In this document: positions 50,864 through 61,128 of the stretch, in pieces
Numbering within the stretch: position 1 is the first letter of the stretch
Layout: every line of letters starts with the position of its first letter
Origin: Alphaproteobacteria bacterium
GTDB taxonomy: Bacteria; Pseudomonadota; Alphaproteobacteria; Caulobacterales; Aquidulcibacteraceae
DNA: 64,000 bases
NCBI GenBank assembly: GCA_027488965.1
Contig: JAIYAO010000131.1
Span: 1-64,000 of the forward strand
Direction of reading: 5' to 3'
Notes under the pieces: model-generated
The model's database searches: none
Told to the model about the DNA's origin: nothing
Seen by the model: only the letters and a program-made list of their open reading frames with translations
Made by a program: the position numbers and the translations under genes

Positions 50864-50888
50864 GGAACGAGGGCGCGTGCAAGCCGTT
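50864..50888 (+). promoter_or_regulatory. EcfG-type promoter for csbD (GGAAC-N16-CGTT)
   Basis: GGAAC-GAGGGCGCGTGCAAGC-CGTT, 46 bp upstream of the ATG. Confidence 0.85.
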
Positions 50889-50933
50889 GTTCGAGTGCGG
50901 GACGCACCCGCAGACATTCGGAAAGGCTTACGC

Positions 50934-51134
50934 ATGAATTGGACACAGGTTGAAGGCAAATGGGACCAGCTCAAGGGCAGCGCCCAGAAGCAGTGGGGCA
51001 AGCTGACCGATGACGATCTGGCCGTCGCCCGCGGCAGCCGCGACGAGTTCGTCGGACGCGTCAAGGAGCGCTACGGCATCGCGAAGGAAGAGGCCGAGCG
51101 CCAGGTCGACGACTTCATGAAGCATCAGGGCTGA
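50934..51134 (+). CDS. CsbD-like stress protein
   Basis: MNWTQVEGKWDQLKGSAQKQWGKLTDDDL. Confidence 0.95.
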   Translation: MNWTQVEGKWDQLKGSAQKQWGKLTDDDLAVARGSRDEFVGRVKERYGIAKEEAERQVDDFMKHQG

Positions 51135-51166
51135 GACGTAGGCCACTGCTGTCGACGTCGACACGG

Positions 51167-51196
51167 AACGCCGCGACGCAAGTCGCGGCGTTTCTC
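51167..51196 (+). terminator. Rho-independent-type terminator after csbD
   Basis: AACGCCGCGAC-GCAA-GTCGCGGCGTT then TCTC. Confidence 0.7.
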
Positions 51197-51257
51197 GTTT
51201 CCGGACCGCTCCCATGGGCGGCTAGATGGGCGGGCGCTGTGCACGGCGCACAAGGAA

Positions 51258-51290
51258 GCGGCGGCCCCCTGTGGGAGCCGCCGCCCTTTT
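51258..51290. terminator. Terminator-like hairpin between csbD and the convergent DUF883-like gene
   Basis: GCGGCGGC...GCCGCCGC followed by CCTTTT on the plus strand. Confidence 0.5.
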
Positions 51291-51307
51291 CGTCTCTCGC
51301 CAGGCGC

Positions 51308-51601
51308 CTAGCGGCGCGCGAGCATCAGCCCGATCAGCACGCCGACGCCGGCGGCCACGCCGACCGCGAGGGTGGGCCGTTCGCGGACCGTTTCCTTCAT
51401 GGCGCCGTAGCTGCGCGAAGCCTGGTGCTCCACCTTCGCCACCAGCTGGTCGGCCTGGTCGCCCAGGCCCACCTGGTCGGCGATCTTGTGGACCTGCCGC
51501 TGCGCCTTCGCCGCCAGATCGCCAAAGCGCTTGCCGGCTTCCTGGGCGCCGTTCTCGTGGGTCGTGTCGCCTGTCATGGGCATGAAAGCCTCCATTGCCA
51601 C
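51308..51601 (-). CDS. ElaB/YqjD/DUF883-like membrane-anchored stress protein
   Basis: Helical AKAQRQVHKIADQVGL... with C-terminal PTLAVGVAAGVGVLIGLMLARR TM anchor; start 51601 or 51580. Confidence 0.85.
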   Translation of the reverse strand: MAMEAFMPMTGDTTHENGAQEAGKRFGDLAAKAQRQVHKIADQVGLGDQADQLVAKVEHQASRSYGAMKETVRERPTLAVGVAAGVGVLIGLMLARR

Positions 51602-51624
51602 GGCCTGTCCGCCGTCGCCTGAGA

Positions 51625-51649
51625 AACGTGGTTCGTGCGGTCAAGTTCC
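51625..51649 (-). promoter_or_regulatory. EcfG-type promoter for the DUF883-like gene (GGAAC-N16-CGTT)
   Basis: Plus strand reads AACG-N16-GTTCC. Confidence 0.8.
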
Positions 51650-51676
51650 GTGTCCGGGCGCGATGCCGCAGCCGCG

Positions 51677-51701
51677 GGAACCGAAGCGGCGACGCGGCGC
51701 T
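51677..51701 (+). promoter_or_regulatory. Weak EcfG-like promoter (GGAAC-N16-CGCT)
   Basis: GGAAC-CGAAGCGGCGACGCGG-CGCT upstream of the 82-aa ORF; one mismatch in -10. Confidence 0.4.
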
Positions 51702-51748
51702 TTAGAGGGGTGAGGCGACCGCATCGAGACGATGCAGAGGAGACCACG

Positions 51749-51997
51749 ATGGACATCGACATGAGCACGCTCGACCAGAAGATGCTCAATCCGTCCCGGG
51801 CCTACACGTCGCCCGGGCATGTGCTGCTGGACAGCGGCCTGACCTGGGACCAGAAGCGCGACGTGCTCGCCGCCTGGCGGCTCGACGCCGAGCGGATGGC
51901 GGAGTCGAGCAACGAAGGCATGGGCGGCGGCGAACAGTCCCGCCTGCGCGAGGTGGCCATCGCCCAGCAGCAGCTTGCCGCGCTGGTCTCCGACTAG
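51749..51997 (+). CDS. Small hypothetical protein (82 aa)
   Basis: MDIDMSTLDQKMLNPSRAYTSPGHVLLDSGLTWDQKRDVLAAWRLDAERM...; soluble, in the stress island. Confidence 0.7.
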   Translation: MDIDMSTLDQKMLNPSRAYTSPGHVLLDSGLTWDQKRDVLAAWRLDAERMAESSNEGMGGGEQSRLREVAIAQQQLAALVSD

Positions 51998-52007
51998 ACC
52001 TCGCCGA

Positions 52008-53285
52008 CTAGACCAGCGACGCAAGCAGCCGCGTAATGTCGATCAGCGCGAACGCCACGGAGCTGTCGGCCACGCCGTAGGGCAGAAGCAGGCAGTCCCC
52101 GTGCCGCAGCGCGCCGCACGTATAGACGACGTTCGGCACATAGCCCTCCCGGCTCGCCGCGGAGGGGGAGAGCACCGGCGTACGCGACCGCGCCAGCACC
52201 TTGCGCGGATCGGCCTTGTCCAGCAGGGCGGCGCCGATGGCGTACTTGCGCATGGCGCCCACGCCGTGGGTCAGCAGCAGCCAGCCCTCGTCCAGTTCGA
52301 TGGGCGCGCCGCAGTTGCCCATCTGAACGTACTCCCAGGGGTACTTCGGCGTCATCATCTTCTCGCCGCCGGACCAGCGCGTGAGGTCGCGGGAGCGAAG
52401 CAGGAACATGCTTTCGTTGTCCTGCCGGCCGATCATCGCATAGTCGCCGTCCAGCAGGCGCGGGAACAGGGCCATGCCCTTGGCGAGCACGGCGTCCCCG
52501 TCCAGCGGCGAGAGCGAGAAGTCCCGGAAGTCCGCGGTCGTCAGCAGCTCCGAGCGCACGCCGGCGCCGGAGTAGGCGGTGTATGTGCCGTAGTAGGTGG
52601 CGCGCCCCTCGTCTTCGAACCGTACGAGGCGCAGATCCTCCAGGCCGTTGCGCTGCGCCGGCGTGAACGGGAAGATCACCATGCCGGAGACGGCCACGGA
52701 GTCTGGCCGCGTGGCGCGCACGGCGCCGTCGGCGGTGATCTCGGTGGCGTCCAGCGCGAGCGAGAACGGCGGCTGCGGCCACAGCGACAGCTGGTTGCGG
52801 CCGTCGATGATGCCTTCGCGGAACACGATGGAGGAGATGTGGCCCTCGCCCACGGCGCGCAGCGACAGCACGAAGCGCTGGCTCCCGCGGGGCAGGCCCG
52901 ACTGGTCCGGGTGCATCACGATGGACGGATTCATCAGCGCCGCGGCGGCGTAGGAGTATTCATGGCAGAAGTGGGCGCCGATCAGCTGGCGGCGCGTGTC
53001 GCTCATCTGCGCGTCGAGGCTCACTTCCGCAGCGATACGGCTGTAGCGCTCGAGATAGACGGCGCGGGTCTGCCAGTGGCGCTGCTCGAAGTCGACGTTG
53101 AGCGCCTGCAGCATGTCGGCGCAGTCTTCTTCCGAGAGATTCAGGATCGCATCGATGATGCGGTTGGCCCGCGCGTTGCTGGGCGGGTTCTTGTCGCGCG
53201 GCTCGGAGGCAAGGTGGAACGGCCGCAGCACGACGCGGGTGGCGTCGGCGGAGAGCCGGACGGGATAGTGGCGCAGGATCGGCAT
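52008..53285 (-). CDS. Glycoside hydrolase/phosphorylase family 130-like protein
   Basis: VMHPDQSGLPRGSQRFVLSLRAVGEGHISSIVFREG, NGLEDLRLVRFEDEG, GNCGAPIELDEGWLLLTHGVG. Confidence 0.85.
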   Translation of the reverse strand: MPILRHYPVRLSADATRVVLRPFHLASEPRDKNPPSNARANRIIDAILNLSEEDCADMLQALNVDFEQRHWQTRAVYLERYSRIAAEVSLDAQMSDTRRQLIGAHFCHEYSYAAAALMNPSIVMHPDQSGLPRGSQRFVLSLRAVGEGHISSIVFREGIIDGRNQLSLWPQPPFSLALDATEITADGAVRATRPDSVAVSGMVIFPFTPAQRNGLEDLRLVRFEDEGRATYYGTYTAYSGAGVRSELLTTADFRDFSLSPLDGDAVLAKGMALFPRLLDGDYAMIGRQDNESMFLLRSRDLTRWSGGEKMMTPKYPWEYVQMGNCGAPIELDEGWLLLTHGVGAMRKYAIGAALLDKADPRKVLARSRTPVLSPSAASREGYVPNVVYTCGALRHGDCLLLPYGVADSSVAFALIDITRLLASLV

Positions 53286-53311
53286 GGAAACGAGGGCCCC
53301 CGGGCGCGCCG

Positions 53312-55555
53312 CTAGTCGCGGACGCGCCCCTTGATGACGTCGAGACCGGCGATGGCGCACGCCGACATCTGCACGGCGAGCACCGATTCCGCGCCCTGGT
53401 TGAGGTTGAGCCCGTCCGCCGTGAGACCGTCGTGGCACGATCCCTCCTCGTCCACCAGCACCGCGCCTAGCGCATTGGCGCCGTGGAACCACGCGTGCGC
53501 GCGCAGCGCCTCCGTGCGCCAGAACGGATCGCCGGTGGCCTGGAACGCGCGGACGCACGCTTCCGCCGTGGCGGTGGCCTCCAGCGGCTGCTGGTCGAAC
53601 GGCGCGGGCGAGGCGTAGCGGTCGTTGAACGAGGCGTTGCCCGCCGGCTGCAGCACGCCGCCCGGGCCCGTCTGCACGCCGGCCAGCCAACGGAGCGCGC
53701 AGAGCGCATCGTCGCGCATGCGCGTGTCGCCCAGCTGGGCTGCGCACACCAGCAGCGCCTCGGGAAGGCGCGCGTTGTCGTACGTCAGCGTCGGTTCGAA
53801 CCAGGTCCAGCCCGGCTTGCGCGTGGCGTGCAGCGCCCGCTGCAGCGCAGCCCCCACCCGGGCCGCCAGCGTGGTGTCGCGCACGCCCAGCGCCGTGAAC
53901 GCCTGCGCGCGCAGCGCAACCACCTTGTCGAGCGCGGGCCTGGCTTCCACCAGCAACCGCTGCGCCCAGGCGCCCATGGCGGGCGTCATCGGCCGGTGCG
54001 CGGCCTCGCCCAGCGCCCAGAAGGCGCGGCCCATGCTGTCGTTGGAGCCTGCATCCTCCAGCCACCGGCGGTCATAGCTCATGAAGTTGCGGAACGCCGC
54101 GTGCGGGCCATTCCAGGCGTGCTGGATGAACGCCGCGTAGGTGTGGGCCAGCCTGCGCGCCTGCGGGGTGCGGATGCCCAGCGCGTGCATCCGGTGCACC
54201 AGGATCAGGCCGCGCGCGGCGTCGTCCAGGCAGTAGCCGTGGGCGCGATCGGCCACCACGCCGCAGCCGTGCTGCATGATTCCGCAGTCGTCGGTGATGC
54301 GCAGCACCGCAGTGAGGCCCGGCGACGGCGCGGGCGTGCGCACCGGCGGTCTGTTCTGCTCGCGCAGCGCGGCATCGAAGGCTGCACGGTAGGCCTCGCC
54401 GGACCGGGCCCAGATGGTGGCGCGTCCGCGCGCATAGGCCCGCGACGCCATGTCCGCGCACGCCGCGTCGTCGCCCAGCAGGGCGCCGATGGCGGCGGCA
54501 AGCGCCGGCGCGTCGTCGAACGGCACCAGCGCGCCCACGCCGTCGGCGAGCAGTTCGCGCGCATGCCAGTACGGCGTCGAGACCACGGGCTTTCCGAGCG
54601 CCACGGCGTACGCCAGCGTGCCGGACGTGATCTGCGCCTCGTTGCGGTAGGGCGTCACGTAGATGTCGGCCGCATCCAGGAAGTCGAGCAGTTCCGGCTG
54701 GTCGGTGTAGCGATGTTCGAACCGCACATGCGCGCCGACGCCGAGCGCATCGGCGTGCGCCTTCAGGCTCTGAAGGTAGGCCTCGCCCTCGCGGCGCAGC
54801 AGGTGCGGGTGCGTGGCGCCGAGCACCAGATACGTGATGTCGGGGTGCGCCTTCACCAGGTCTGGCAGCCCGGAGATGACGGATTCGATCCCTTTGTTCG
54901 GCGAAAGCAGGCCGAACGTCATGAGCACGCGGCGACCTTCGAGGCCCAGCGCCGCCTTGGCGGCCGCGCCTGAGGTGAGCGGGCGGTCCGGCGCGCCATG
55001 GGGGATCACCACGATGCGGTCGCGCGGCGCGTTGAAGCGCTCGATGAGGATGTTGCGCCCGAACTCGGACATGACGATCACCCGCGCAGAGCGCCGCACG
55101 ATCGCCGACAGCACGCGGCGCTGGTCTTCGTCGGGCGCCTGCAGCACGGTGTGCAGCGTGCTGACGACGGGGCAGTCCAGCGCGTCCAGCAGCGTCAGGA
55201 TGTGGTCGCCGGCGGCCCCGCCGAAGATGCCGAACTCGTGCTGGAGCGACACCACGTCCACGCGCGCGCGGTTCAGGGCGCGTGCGGCGGCGCGATAGTC
55301 CTCGATCTCGTCCTGGCGGATGATGTCGGTAACGGGTGCATCGTAGGCCTGCGGGCCGTCGCTCATGGCCACCACGCGGCAGCGGATGTCGTCGCCGAGG
55401 GAGGCGGCGACGTCGGCGGTGAAGGTGGCGATGCCGCAGCGGCGCGGGGGGAAGTTGCCGATCACGGCGATGTGGCGTGCGCCCGCCCGTGCAGCGCCAG
55501 GCGGGAGGCCGGCGTCGCCATACGTGCGCGCAGGTGGTGTGACCTCATGGAGCAT
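53312..55555 (-). CDS. GT4-type glycosyltransferase fused to an (alpha/alpha)-barrel-like C-terminal domain
   Basis: N-terminal NFPPRRCGIATFTADVAASL, LMTFGLLSPNKGIESVI, YVTPYRNEAQITSGTLAYAVALGKPVVSTPYWHA; C-terminal HGYCLDDAARGLI..., SNDSMGRAFWALGEA. Confidence 0.85.
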   Translation of the reverse strand: MLHEVTPPARTYGDAGLPPGAARAGARHIAVIGNFPPRRCGIATFTADVAASLGDDIRCRVVAMSDGPQAYDAPVTDIIRQDEIEDYRAAARALNRARVDVVSLQHEFGIFGGAAGDHILTLLDALDCPVVSTLHTVLQAPDEDQRRVLSAIVRRSARVIVMSEFGRNILIERFNAPRDRIVVIPHGAPDRPLTSGAAAKAALGLEGRRVLMTFGLLSPNKGIESVISGLPDLVKAHPDITYLVLGATHPHLLRREGEAYLQSLKAHADALGVGAHVRFEHRYTDQPELLDFLDAADIYVTPYRNEAQITSGTLAYAVALGKPVVSTPYWHARELLADGVGALVPFDDAPALAAAIGALLGDDAACADMASRAYARGRATIWARSGEAYRAAFDAALREQNRPPVRTPAPSPGLTAVLRITDDCGIMQHGCGVVADRAHGYCLDDAARGLILVHRMHALGIRTPQARRLAHTYAAFIQHAWNGPHAAFRNFMSYDRRWLEDAGSNDSMGRAFWALGEAAHRPMTPAMGAWAQRLLVEARPALDKVVALRAQAFTALGVRDTTLAARVGAALQRALHATRKPGWTWFEPTLTYDNARLPEALLVCAAQLGDTRMRDDALCALRWLAGVQTGPGGVLQPAGNASFNDRYASPAPFDQQPLEATATAEACVRAFQATGDPFWRTEALRAHAWFHGANALGAVLVDEEGSCHDGLTADGLNLNQGAESVLAVQMSACAIAGLDVIKGRVRD

Positions 55556-55653
55556 GGCGGACCTCGATGACTGAAATGGGGGCGGGACACACCGGCGTCC
55601 GCGGACGCAACAGATGTCGCGTCCGCAGTTGCCGTGGTGCGTAGTGCGGTCGC

Positions 55654-56019
55654 TCAACTCCAGTTGCGCGGCGCGCCGTAATAGTCATGCGCCGATTGGC
55701 GCCACTGATTGCCGTCATCGCGCGTCAGCACGTCGATGCTGTCGGCGGGTGCGGACTTCAGCTCATCCTTGGTCTTGTGGATGATGTAGGCGCTGTCGGG
55801 CTCGTTGTAGTCAAGGCTCGCCCACGGAATGGGGTGGAACTTCTCGCCCATGCCGAGCACGCCGCCGAAGCCGACGACGGCGAAGAGGATGGCGTTGGAC
55901 GTCTTGTCGAGGACGATATCCTCGATGACGCCGATCTTTTCGCCCTGCGCATCCTTCACCGAAGTGCCGATGACGGTCTTGGCGCGAACGGCCGTGGTGT
56001 GTCCAGAGGGGGTGGGCAT
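55654..56019 (-). CDS. PRC-barrel domain protein
   Basis: AKTVIGTSVKDAQGEKIGVIEDIVLDKTSNAILFAVVGFGGVLGMGEKFHPIPW. Confidence 0.93.
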   Translation of the reverse strand: MPTPSGHTTAVRAKTVIGTSVKDAQGEKIGVIEDIVLDKTSNAILFAVVGFGGVLGMGEKFHPIPWASLDYNEPDSAYIIHKTKDELKSAPADSIDVLTRDDGNQWRQSAHDYYGAPRNWS

Positions 56020-56053
56020 GATCGTCTCCTGCAAGCGTTGGGGATGTCTGAGC

Positions 56054-56079
56054 AACGCGATGTACGCGCGTGCGGTTCC
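56054..56079 (-). promoter_or_regulatory. EcfG-type promoter for the PRC-barrel gene (GGAAC-N17-CGTT)
   Basis: Plus strand AACG-N17-GTTCC. Confidence 0.75.
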
Positions 56080-56113
56080 TGCGGCGGATGCTGCACGGCG
56101 CCGCCGACGCACA

Positions 56114-56141
56114 AACGCCCGCACCTTGCGGTGCGGGCGTT
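56114..56141 (-). terminator. Terminator after the small lipoprotein gene
   Basis: AACGCCCGCACC-TTGC-GGTGCGGGCGTT, perfect 12-bp stem. Confidence 0.7.
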
Positions 56142-56164
56142 GCGCCAGGCGATATGGCCCTGCG

Positions 56165-56437
56165 TTACTTCGGCGGATCTTTCGGCGTGTTCTCGTCGAT
56201 CGCCTTTTCCACGCTGTTCTGCGCATCCTTGGCGGCCTCGGCCGCATCGGCGCCCGCAGCGTCGATGGCTTCGCCTGCGTTCTCCATCGGGCCGTCCGTC
56301 ATGTCCTTCTGGCCCTGAGTCGTTTCTTCGAACGCGCTGTCGGCGTTCTCGCCGGCTTTCTCCGCCGTGCCCGGCGAGCATGCGGCGATGGCTGCAGCGA
56401 CGAAACCGGCGGCGATGGCGAGGGCGATCTTCTTCAT
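56165..56437 (-). CDS. Small Ala/Glu-rich lipoprotein (90 aa)
   Basis: MKKIALAIAAGFVAAAIAACSPGTAEKAGENAD... lipobox IAAC. Confidence 0.8.
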   Translation of the reverse strand: MKKIALAIAAGFVAAAIAACSPGTAEKAGENADSAFEETTQGQKDMTDGPMENAGEAIDAAGADAAEAAKDAQNSVEKAIDENTPKDPPK

Positions 56438-56479
56438 GGGATTTCCTTCAGGACTGAGAAAAGTTGCGATGCGCGAAAG

Positions 56480-56656
56480 TTACGCGAGGGGCGGCTTGCC
56501 GCGGAGAGCGCCAGCAAGGACGCTGACGGCGAACAGCACTATGAATACTAGGAACAGCAGCTTGGCGATACCGGCAGAGGCCGCAGCGATGCCGCCGAAG
56601 CCGAAGACCGCGGCGACGAGCGCCAGGACGAGAAAGACCAGGGCGTAGTGCAACAT
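56480..56656 (-). CDS. DUF1328/YtjA family membrane protein (58 aa; absent from ORF track)
   Basis: [58 protein letters not shown] translated by hand. Confidence 0.9.
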   Translation of the reverse strand: MLHYALVFLVLALVAAVFGFGGIAAASAGIAKLLFLVFIVLFAVSVLAGALRGKPPLA

Positions 56657-56706
56657 CGACGATCCTTTCCACTGCAGGAGCCAGACGGGGGCGTCTTACA
56701 TGGACA

Positions 56707-56731
56707 AACGCGTCATGCTCCGTGCGGTTCC
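56707..56731 (-). promoter_or_regulatory. EcfG-type promoter for the DUF1328 gene (GGAAC-N16-CGTT)
   Basis: Plus strand AACG-CGTCATGCTCCGTGCG-GTTCC, 50 bp upstream of the ATG. Confidence 0.85.
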
Positions 56732-56869
56732 GTGCAGTGTTGCGCGTGGCGAAAGAGATCGCGGCGCCGAAGCGCCTCGGAGGGGACATTCGACGCGCCG
56801 CGCCGCCCGAGGGGCAGGCCCGAAAGGCAGGATCGGGCGGTCCTGTGGCCGGCCGTCGCGGTTCCGGCG

Positions 56870-58405
56870 CTACGCCGCCGGTGCGCGCTCCGCCGCCGTC
56901 CTTGCCGGCGCGGCCCCCGCGGCCGCCGGCGGGTTTGCGTAGACCATCTCGTCGTCCACTGCGCCGAAGCGCAGGTTCACGAGATCGAGCGCGTAGTTCT
57001 GGTGCAGCCGCCACGGCGCCCGCGCGCCCTGCTTGGGCAGGATATGGAGCGCCCGCTGGAAGTAGCCGGAGGAGAAGTCCACCCACGACTCGCGCGGCAT
57101 GTCCGGATCGGCCAGCCGCGGCGTGCAGATGCGCACGCCCTGCGCGTCCATGTGCTTGAGCAACCGGCACACGTACTCGCAGATGAGGTCCGCCTTCAGC
57201 GTCCACGAGGCGTTGGTGTAGCCAAACACCGAGGCAAGGTTCGGCACGCCCGAATACATCATGCCCTTGTAGTTCACGGTGTCGGCGAGATCGACCTTCG
57301 CGCCGTCGACCGCGATCTCGACGCCGCCCAGCATCTGCAGCTTGAGGCCCGTGGCGGTGACGATGACGTCCGCCTCCAGCGTCTCGCCGCTCTTCAGGCG
57401 GATGCCGGTTTCGGTGAAGCTGTCGATATGGTCGGTCACGACCGCGGCGCGGCCGTCGACGATGGCCCGGAAGAGGTCTCCGTCCGGCACCATGCACAGG
57501 CGCTGGTCCCACGGGTTGTAGGTGGGGGTGAAGTGCTTCTCCACCATCTCTGCGGGCAGGTAGGCGCGGACGCCCTTTTCGATGAAGGCGCGCACCTTGT
57601 CGGGCGCGGACTTGCACATGCGGAAGAAGTACATGCCGAACAGCACGTTCTTCCAGCGGGTCATGGAGTAGGCCATGCGCCGGGGCAGCCAGCGACGCAG
57701 CGCGTGCGCGATGGGATCCTTTGCGGGGCGCGAGGCGATGTAGGTGGGCGAGCGCTGCAGCATCGTCACGTGCGCCGCCGTCTGCGCCATGGCGGGCACG
57801 AGGGTGACGGCGGTGGCGCCGCTGCCGACGACGATGACTCGCTTGCCCGCGTAGTCGAGGTCTTCCGGCCACTTCTGCGGATGGACGATTGCGCCCTTGA
57901 ACGTGTCGGCGCCGGGGAAGTCCGGCGTGTAGCCGCCGGCGTAGTCATAGTAGCCGCTGCACATGAACAGGAAGCCGCAGGTGAAGCGCAGGGCCTCGCC
58001 CGCCGGGCCGCTGACGTCCACCGTCCACAGCGCTTCCGCGCTCGACCACGCCGCGCGCGCCACGCGGTGTTTGAAGCGGATCTTGCGGTCGATGCCGAAG
58101 TCGGCGGCCACCTCGGTCACGTACTTGCGGATCAGCGGGCCATCCGCCAGCGCGTTGTCCTCCAGCCACGGACGGAAGGCGTAGCCGAAGGTGTACATGT
58201 CGCTGTCGGAGCGGATGCCGGGATAGCGGAACAGGTCCCATGTGCCGCCGATGGCGTCGCGCGCCTCCAGGATCGCGAAGGACTTGTCCGGGCACTTGTC
58301 CTGCAGGTGCCAGCCCGCGCCGATGCCGGAAATGCCGGCGCCGACGATGAGCACGTCCACGTGCTCCGTGCGTGTGATGGGCGGGTCGGCGGCGAAGCTG
58401 TCCAT
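56870..58405 (-). CDS. Flavin-containing monooxygenase/Baeyer-Villiger-type monooxygenase
   Basis: VLIVGAGISGIGAGWHLQ; GGTWDLFRYPGIRSDSDMYTFGY; VIVVGSGATAVTLVPAMA. Confidence 0.95.
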   Translation of the reverse strand: MDSFAADPPITRTEHVDVLIVGAGISGIGAGWHLQDKCPDKSFAILEARDAIGGTWDLFRYPGIRSDSDMYTFGYAFRPWLEDNALADGPLIRKYVTEVAADFGIDRKIRFKHRVARAAWSSAEALWTVDVSGPAGEALRFTCGFLFMCSGYYDYAGGYTPDFPGADTFKGAIVHPQKWPEDLDYAGKRVIVVGSGATAVTLVPAMAQTAAHVTMLQRSPTYIASRPAKDPIAHALRRWLPRRMAYSMTRWKNVLFGMYFFRMCKSAPDKVRAFIEKGVRAYLPAEMVEKHFTPTYNPWDQRLCMVPDGDLFRAIVDGRAAVVTDHIDSFTETGIRLKSGETLEADVIVTATGLKLQMLGGVEIAVDGAKVDLADTVNYKGMMYSGVPNLASVFGYTNASWTLKADLICEYVCRLLKHMDAQGVRICTPRLADPDMPRESWVDFSSGYFQRALHILPKQGARAPWRLHQNYALDLVNLRFGAVDDEMVYANPPAAAGAAPARTAAERAPAA

Positions 58406-58429
58406 GATGGGGGTCCTCGCTTGTCAGGC

Positions 58430-59734
<1,305 letters not shown>

Positions 59735-59864
59735 CTACGCAGGCGTCCGGCCCTTCCACGCTCGACCGCATCGTCCCCGCGCCGCTGACAGCTGGATCCG
59801 GCTGCCCTCCTGCGGAGGCGATGCGCGCATTCTAACTCAGGTTTGGTGGTGTGGGATAAGCAAT

Positions 59865-59925
59865 CGTACCGCCGGCTTCAGCCGGCGCTTTCATGTGAAG
59901 GATGCCGGCTAAAGCCGGCGGTACG
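59865..59925. repeat. 61-bp REP/BIME-like palindrome
   Basis: CGTACCGCCGGCTTCAGCCGGC...GCCGGCTAAAGCCGGCGGTACG. Confidence 0.85.
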
Positions 59926-59978
59926 GAATGGCTGCAACGGCGGCGTTTTCTGATCGGTCCACGGTGTCTATGGGCTTC

Positions 59979-60005
59979 GGGCTCATCGCTGTGCGATGCC
60001 CCGGA
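59979..60005. repeat. Truncated half-copy of the 16980-17084 repeat
   Basis: CGGGCTCATCGCTGTGCGATGCCCCGGA versus CGGGCTCATCGCTGCGCGATGCCCCGGA at ~17051-17078. Confidence 0.75.
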
Positions 60006-60038
60006 GGAAGAGGGCAAATGCTGGATAAGCACGCCGCC

Positions 60039-60119
60039 CGCCCGTATCGCCGGCGCCCCGCCGGCCAGATGCTGCAGGACGCTACTCGGCATGCCGGCGG
60101 GACGCCGGCGGTACGGGCG
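60039..60119. repeat. Second REP/BIME-like palindrome (diverged)
   Basis: CGCCCGTATCGCCGGCGCCCCGCCGGC...GCCGGCGGGACGCCGGCGGTACGGGCG. Confidence 0.75.
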
Positions 60120-60127
60120 GCTGGAGT

Positions 60128-61027
60128 TCAGGGCTTCGCGCGCACCGGCAGCAGCACGCTGCACAGGTCGATGTAGCCGGCGGGCTGCTTGTACCAGGCG
60201 TCGCGGCGGTTGCGGCGGGCTTCCACGAGCGCTTCGAAACTCGCGCTGTCGGTGCGCAGCGCCTCCAGCTTGCCGGCGGGGCCGCCGTCCGGCAGGTCCG
60301 CCGCCACGCGCACCGTGGCGATGGGCGTGCGCTGGCGCGCCTCCTCGTAGAAGCCAAGCGGCCCGGTCCCGCGCGGCAGCGACGCAAGATGCTCCATGCC
60401 CTGCACCACGCGGCCCACCAAAGTGATGTTGCGGTCCAGCTGGCGCGGCCCGTGGCCGATGACCACGTAAAGCTCCCCGCCGCTGGCGCTGTCGGGCGCA
60501 TCGCCGCGCCCGGCGCCCACCATGGCGTAGCAATGGGCCAGCCACGTGTCGCGCCGGTTGCGCGCCACGGGGAAGCCGCCGGAATGGCCCACTTCCGGCG
60601 CGTAGCCGTCGCGGTCTTTCAGCCGCGTGAACGGCAGGGCGCGGTCGCGCGGGCGCGACCATTCGGGTGGGATCGTCGTCTTCGCCGCGCCGAGGGACCG
60701 GGCCTTGTCGGTCTCACCCTCGGGATCGCCCCACTGGGTGACGAAATTGTCCTGCACGCGCACCACGGCGAGGCCGTCGAAGAAGCGCTGGCGCGCAAGG
60801 GTGAGGATGTTGGCGGTGGTTTCGGGCGCGAACGCCGGCGCCAGTTCGATGATCGCGGTCTTGCCGGCGCCGAACGTCATCACCAGCGTGTGGTCGAGAT
60901 CGAGCGGGCGCCATTCGCCGGGTTGCGCGGCGGCGAGGATCTCGGCGGTGGTGCGCGGCGCGGGCTGCGCGGACGCGGCGGCGGCGAAAGCGAGCGTGGC
61001 GAACAGGGCGGCGATGGACAGGCGCAT
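60128..61027 (-). CDS. Cyclophilin-type peptidylprolyl isomerase, exported
   Basis: Signal peptide; [46 protein letters not shown]. Confidence 0.9.
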   Translation of the reverse strand: MRLSIAALFATLAFAAAASAQPAPRTTAEILAAAQPGEWRPLDLDHTLVMTFGAGKTAIIELAPAFAPETTANILTLARQRFFDGLAVVRVQDNFVTQWGDPEGETDKARSLGAAKTTIPPEWSRPRDRALPFTRLKDRDGYAPEVGHSGGFPVARNRRDTWLAHCYAMVGAGRGDAPDSASGGELYVVIGHGPRQLDRNITLVGRVVQGMEHLASLPRGTGPLGFYEEARQRTPIATVRVAADLPDGGPAGKLEALRTDSASFEALVEARRNRRDAWYKQPAGYIDLCSVLLPVRAKP

Positions 61028-61128
61028 GACGGTTTCCCCTGAAGGCTCGCGGTCCGCATAGCGCGTCGCGGGGGCCTGTCGCAACGGCGCCGCTCGACGG
61101 CGGCGCCCGCCCGCGTCTATCGTCGGCC

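Noticed and set aside
51161-51193. Possible GGAAC...CGTT promoter after csbD
   Set aside because: Spacing is 19 nt, outside 16-17, and the sequence is explained by the terminator hairpin.
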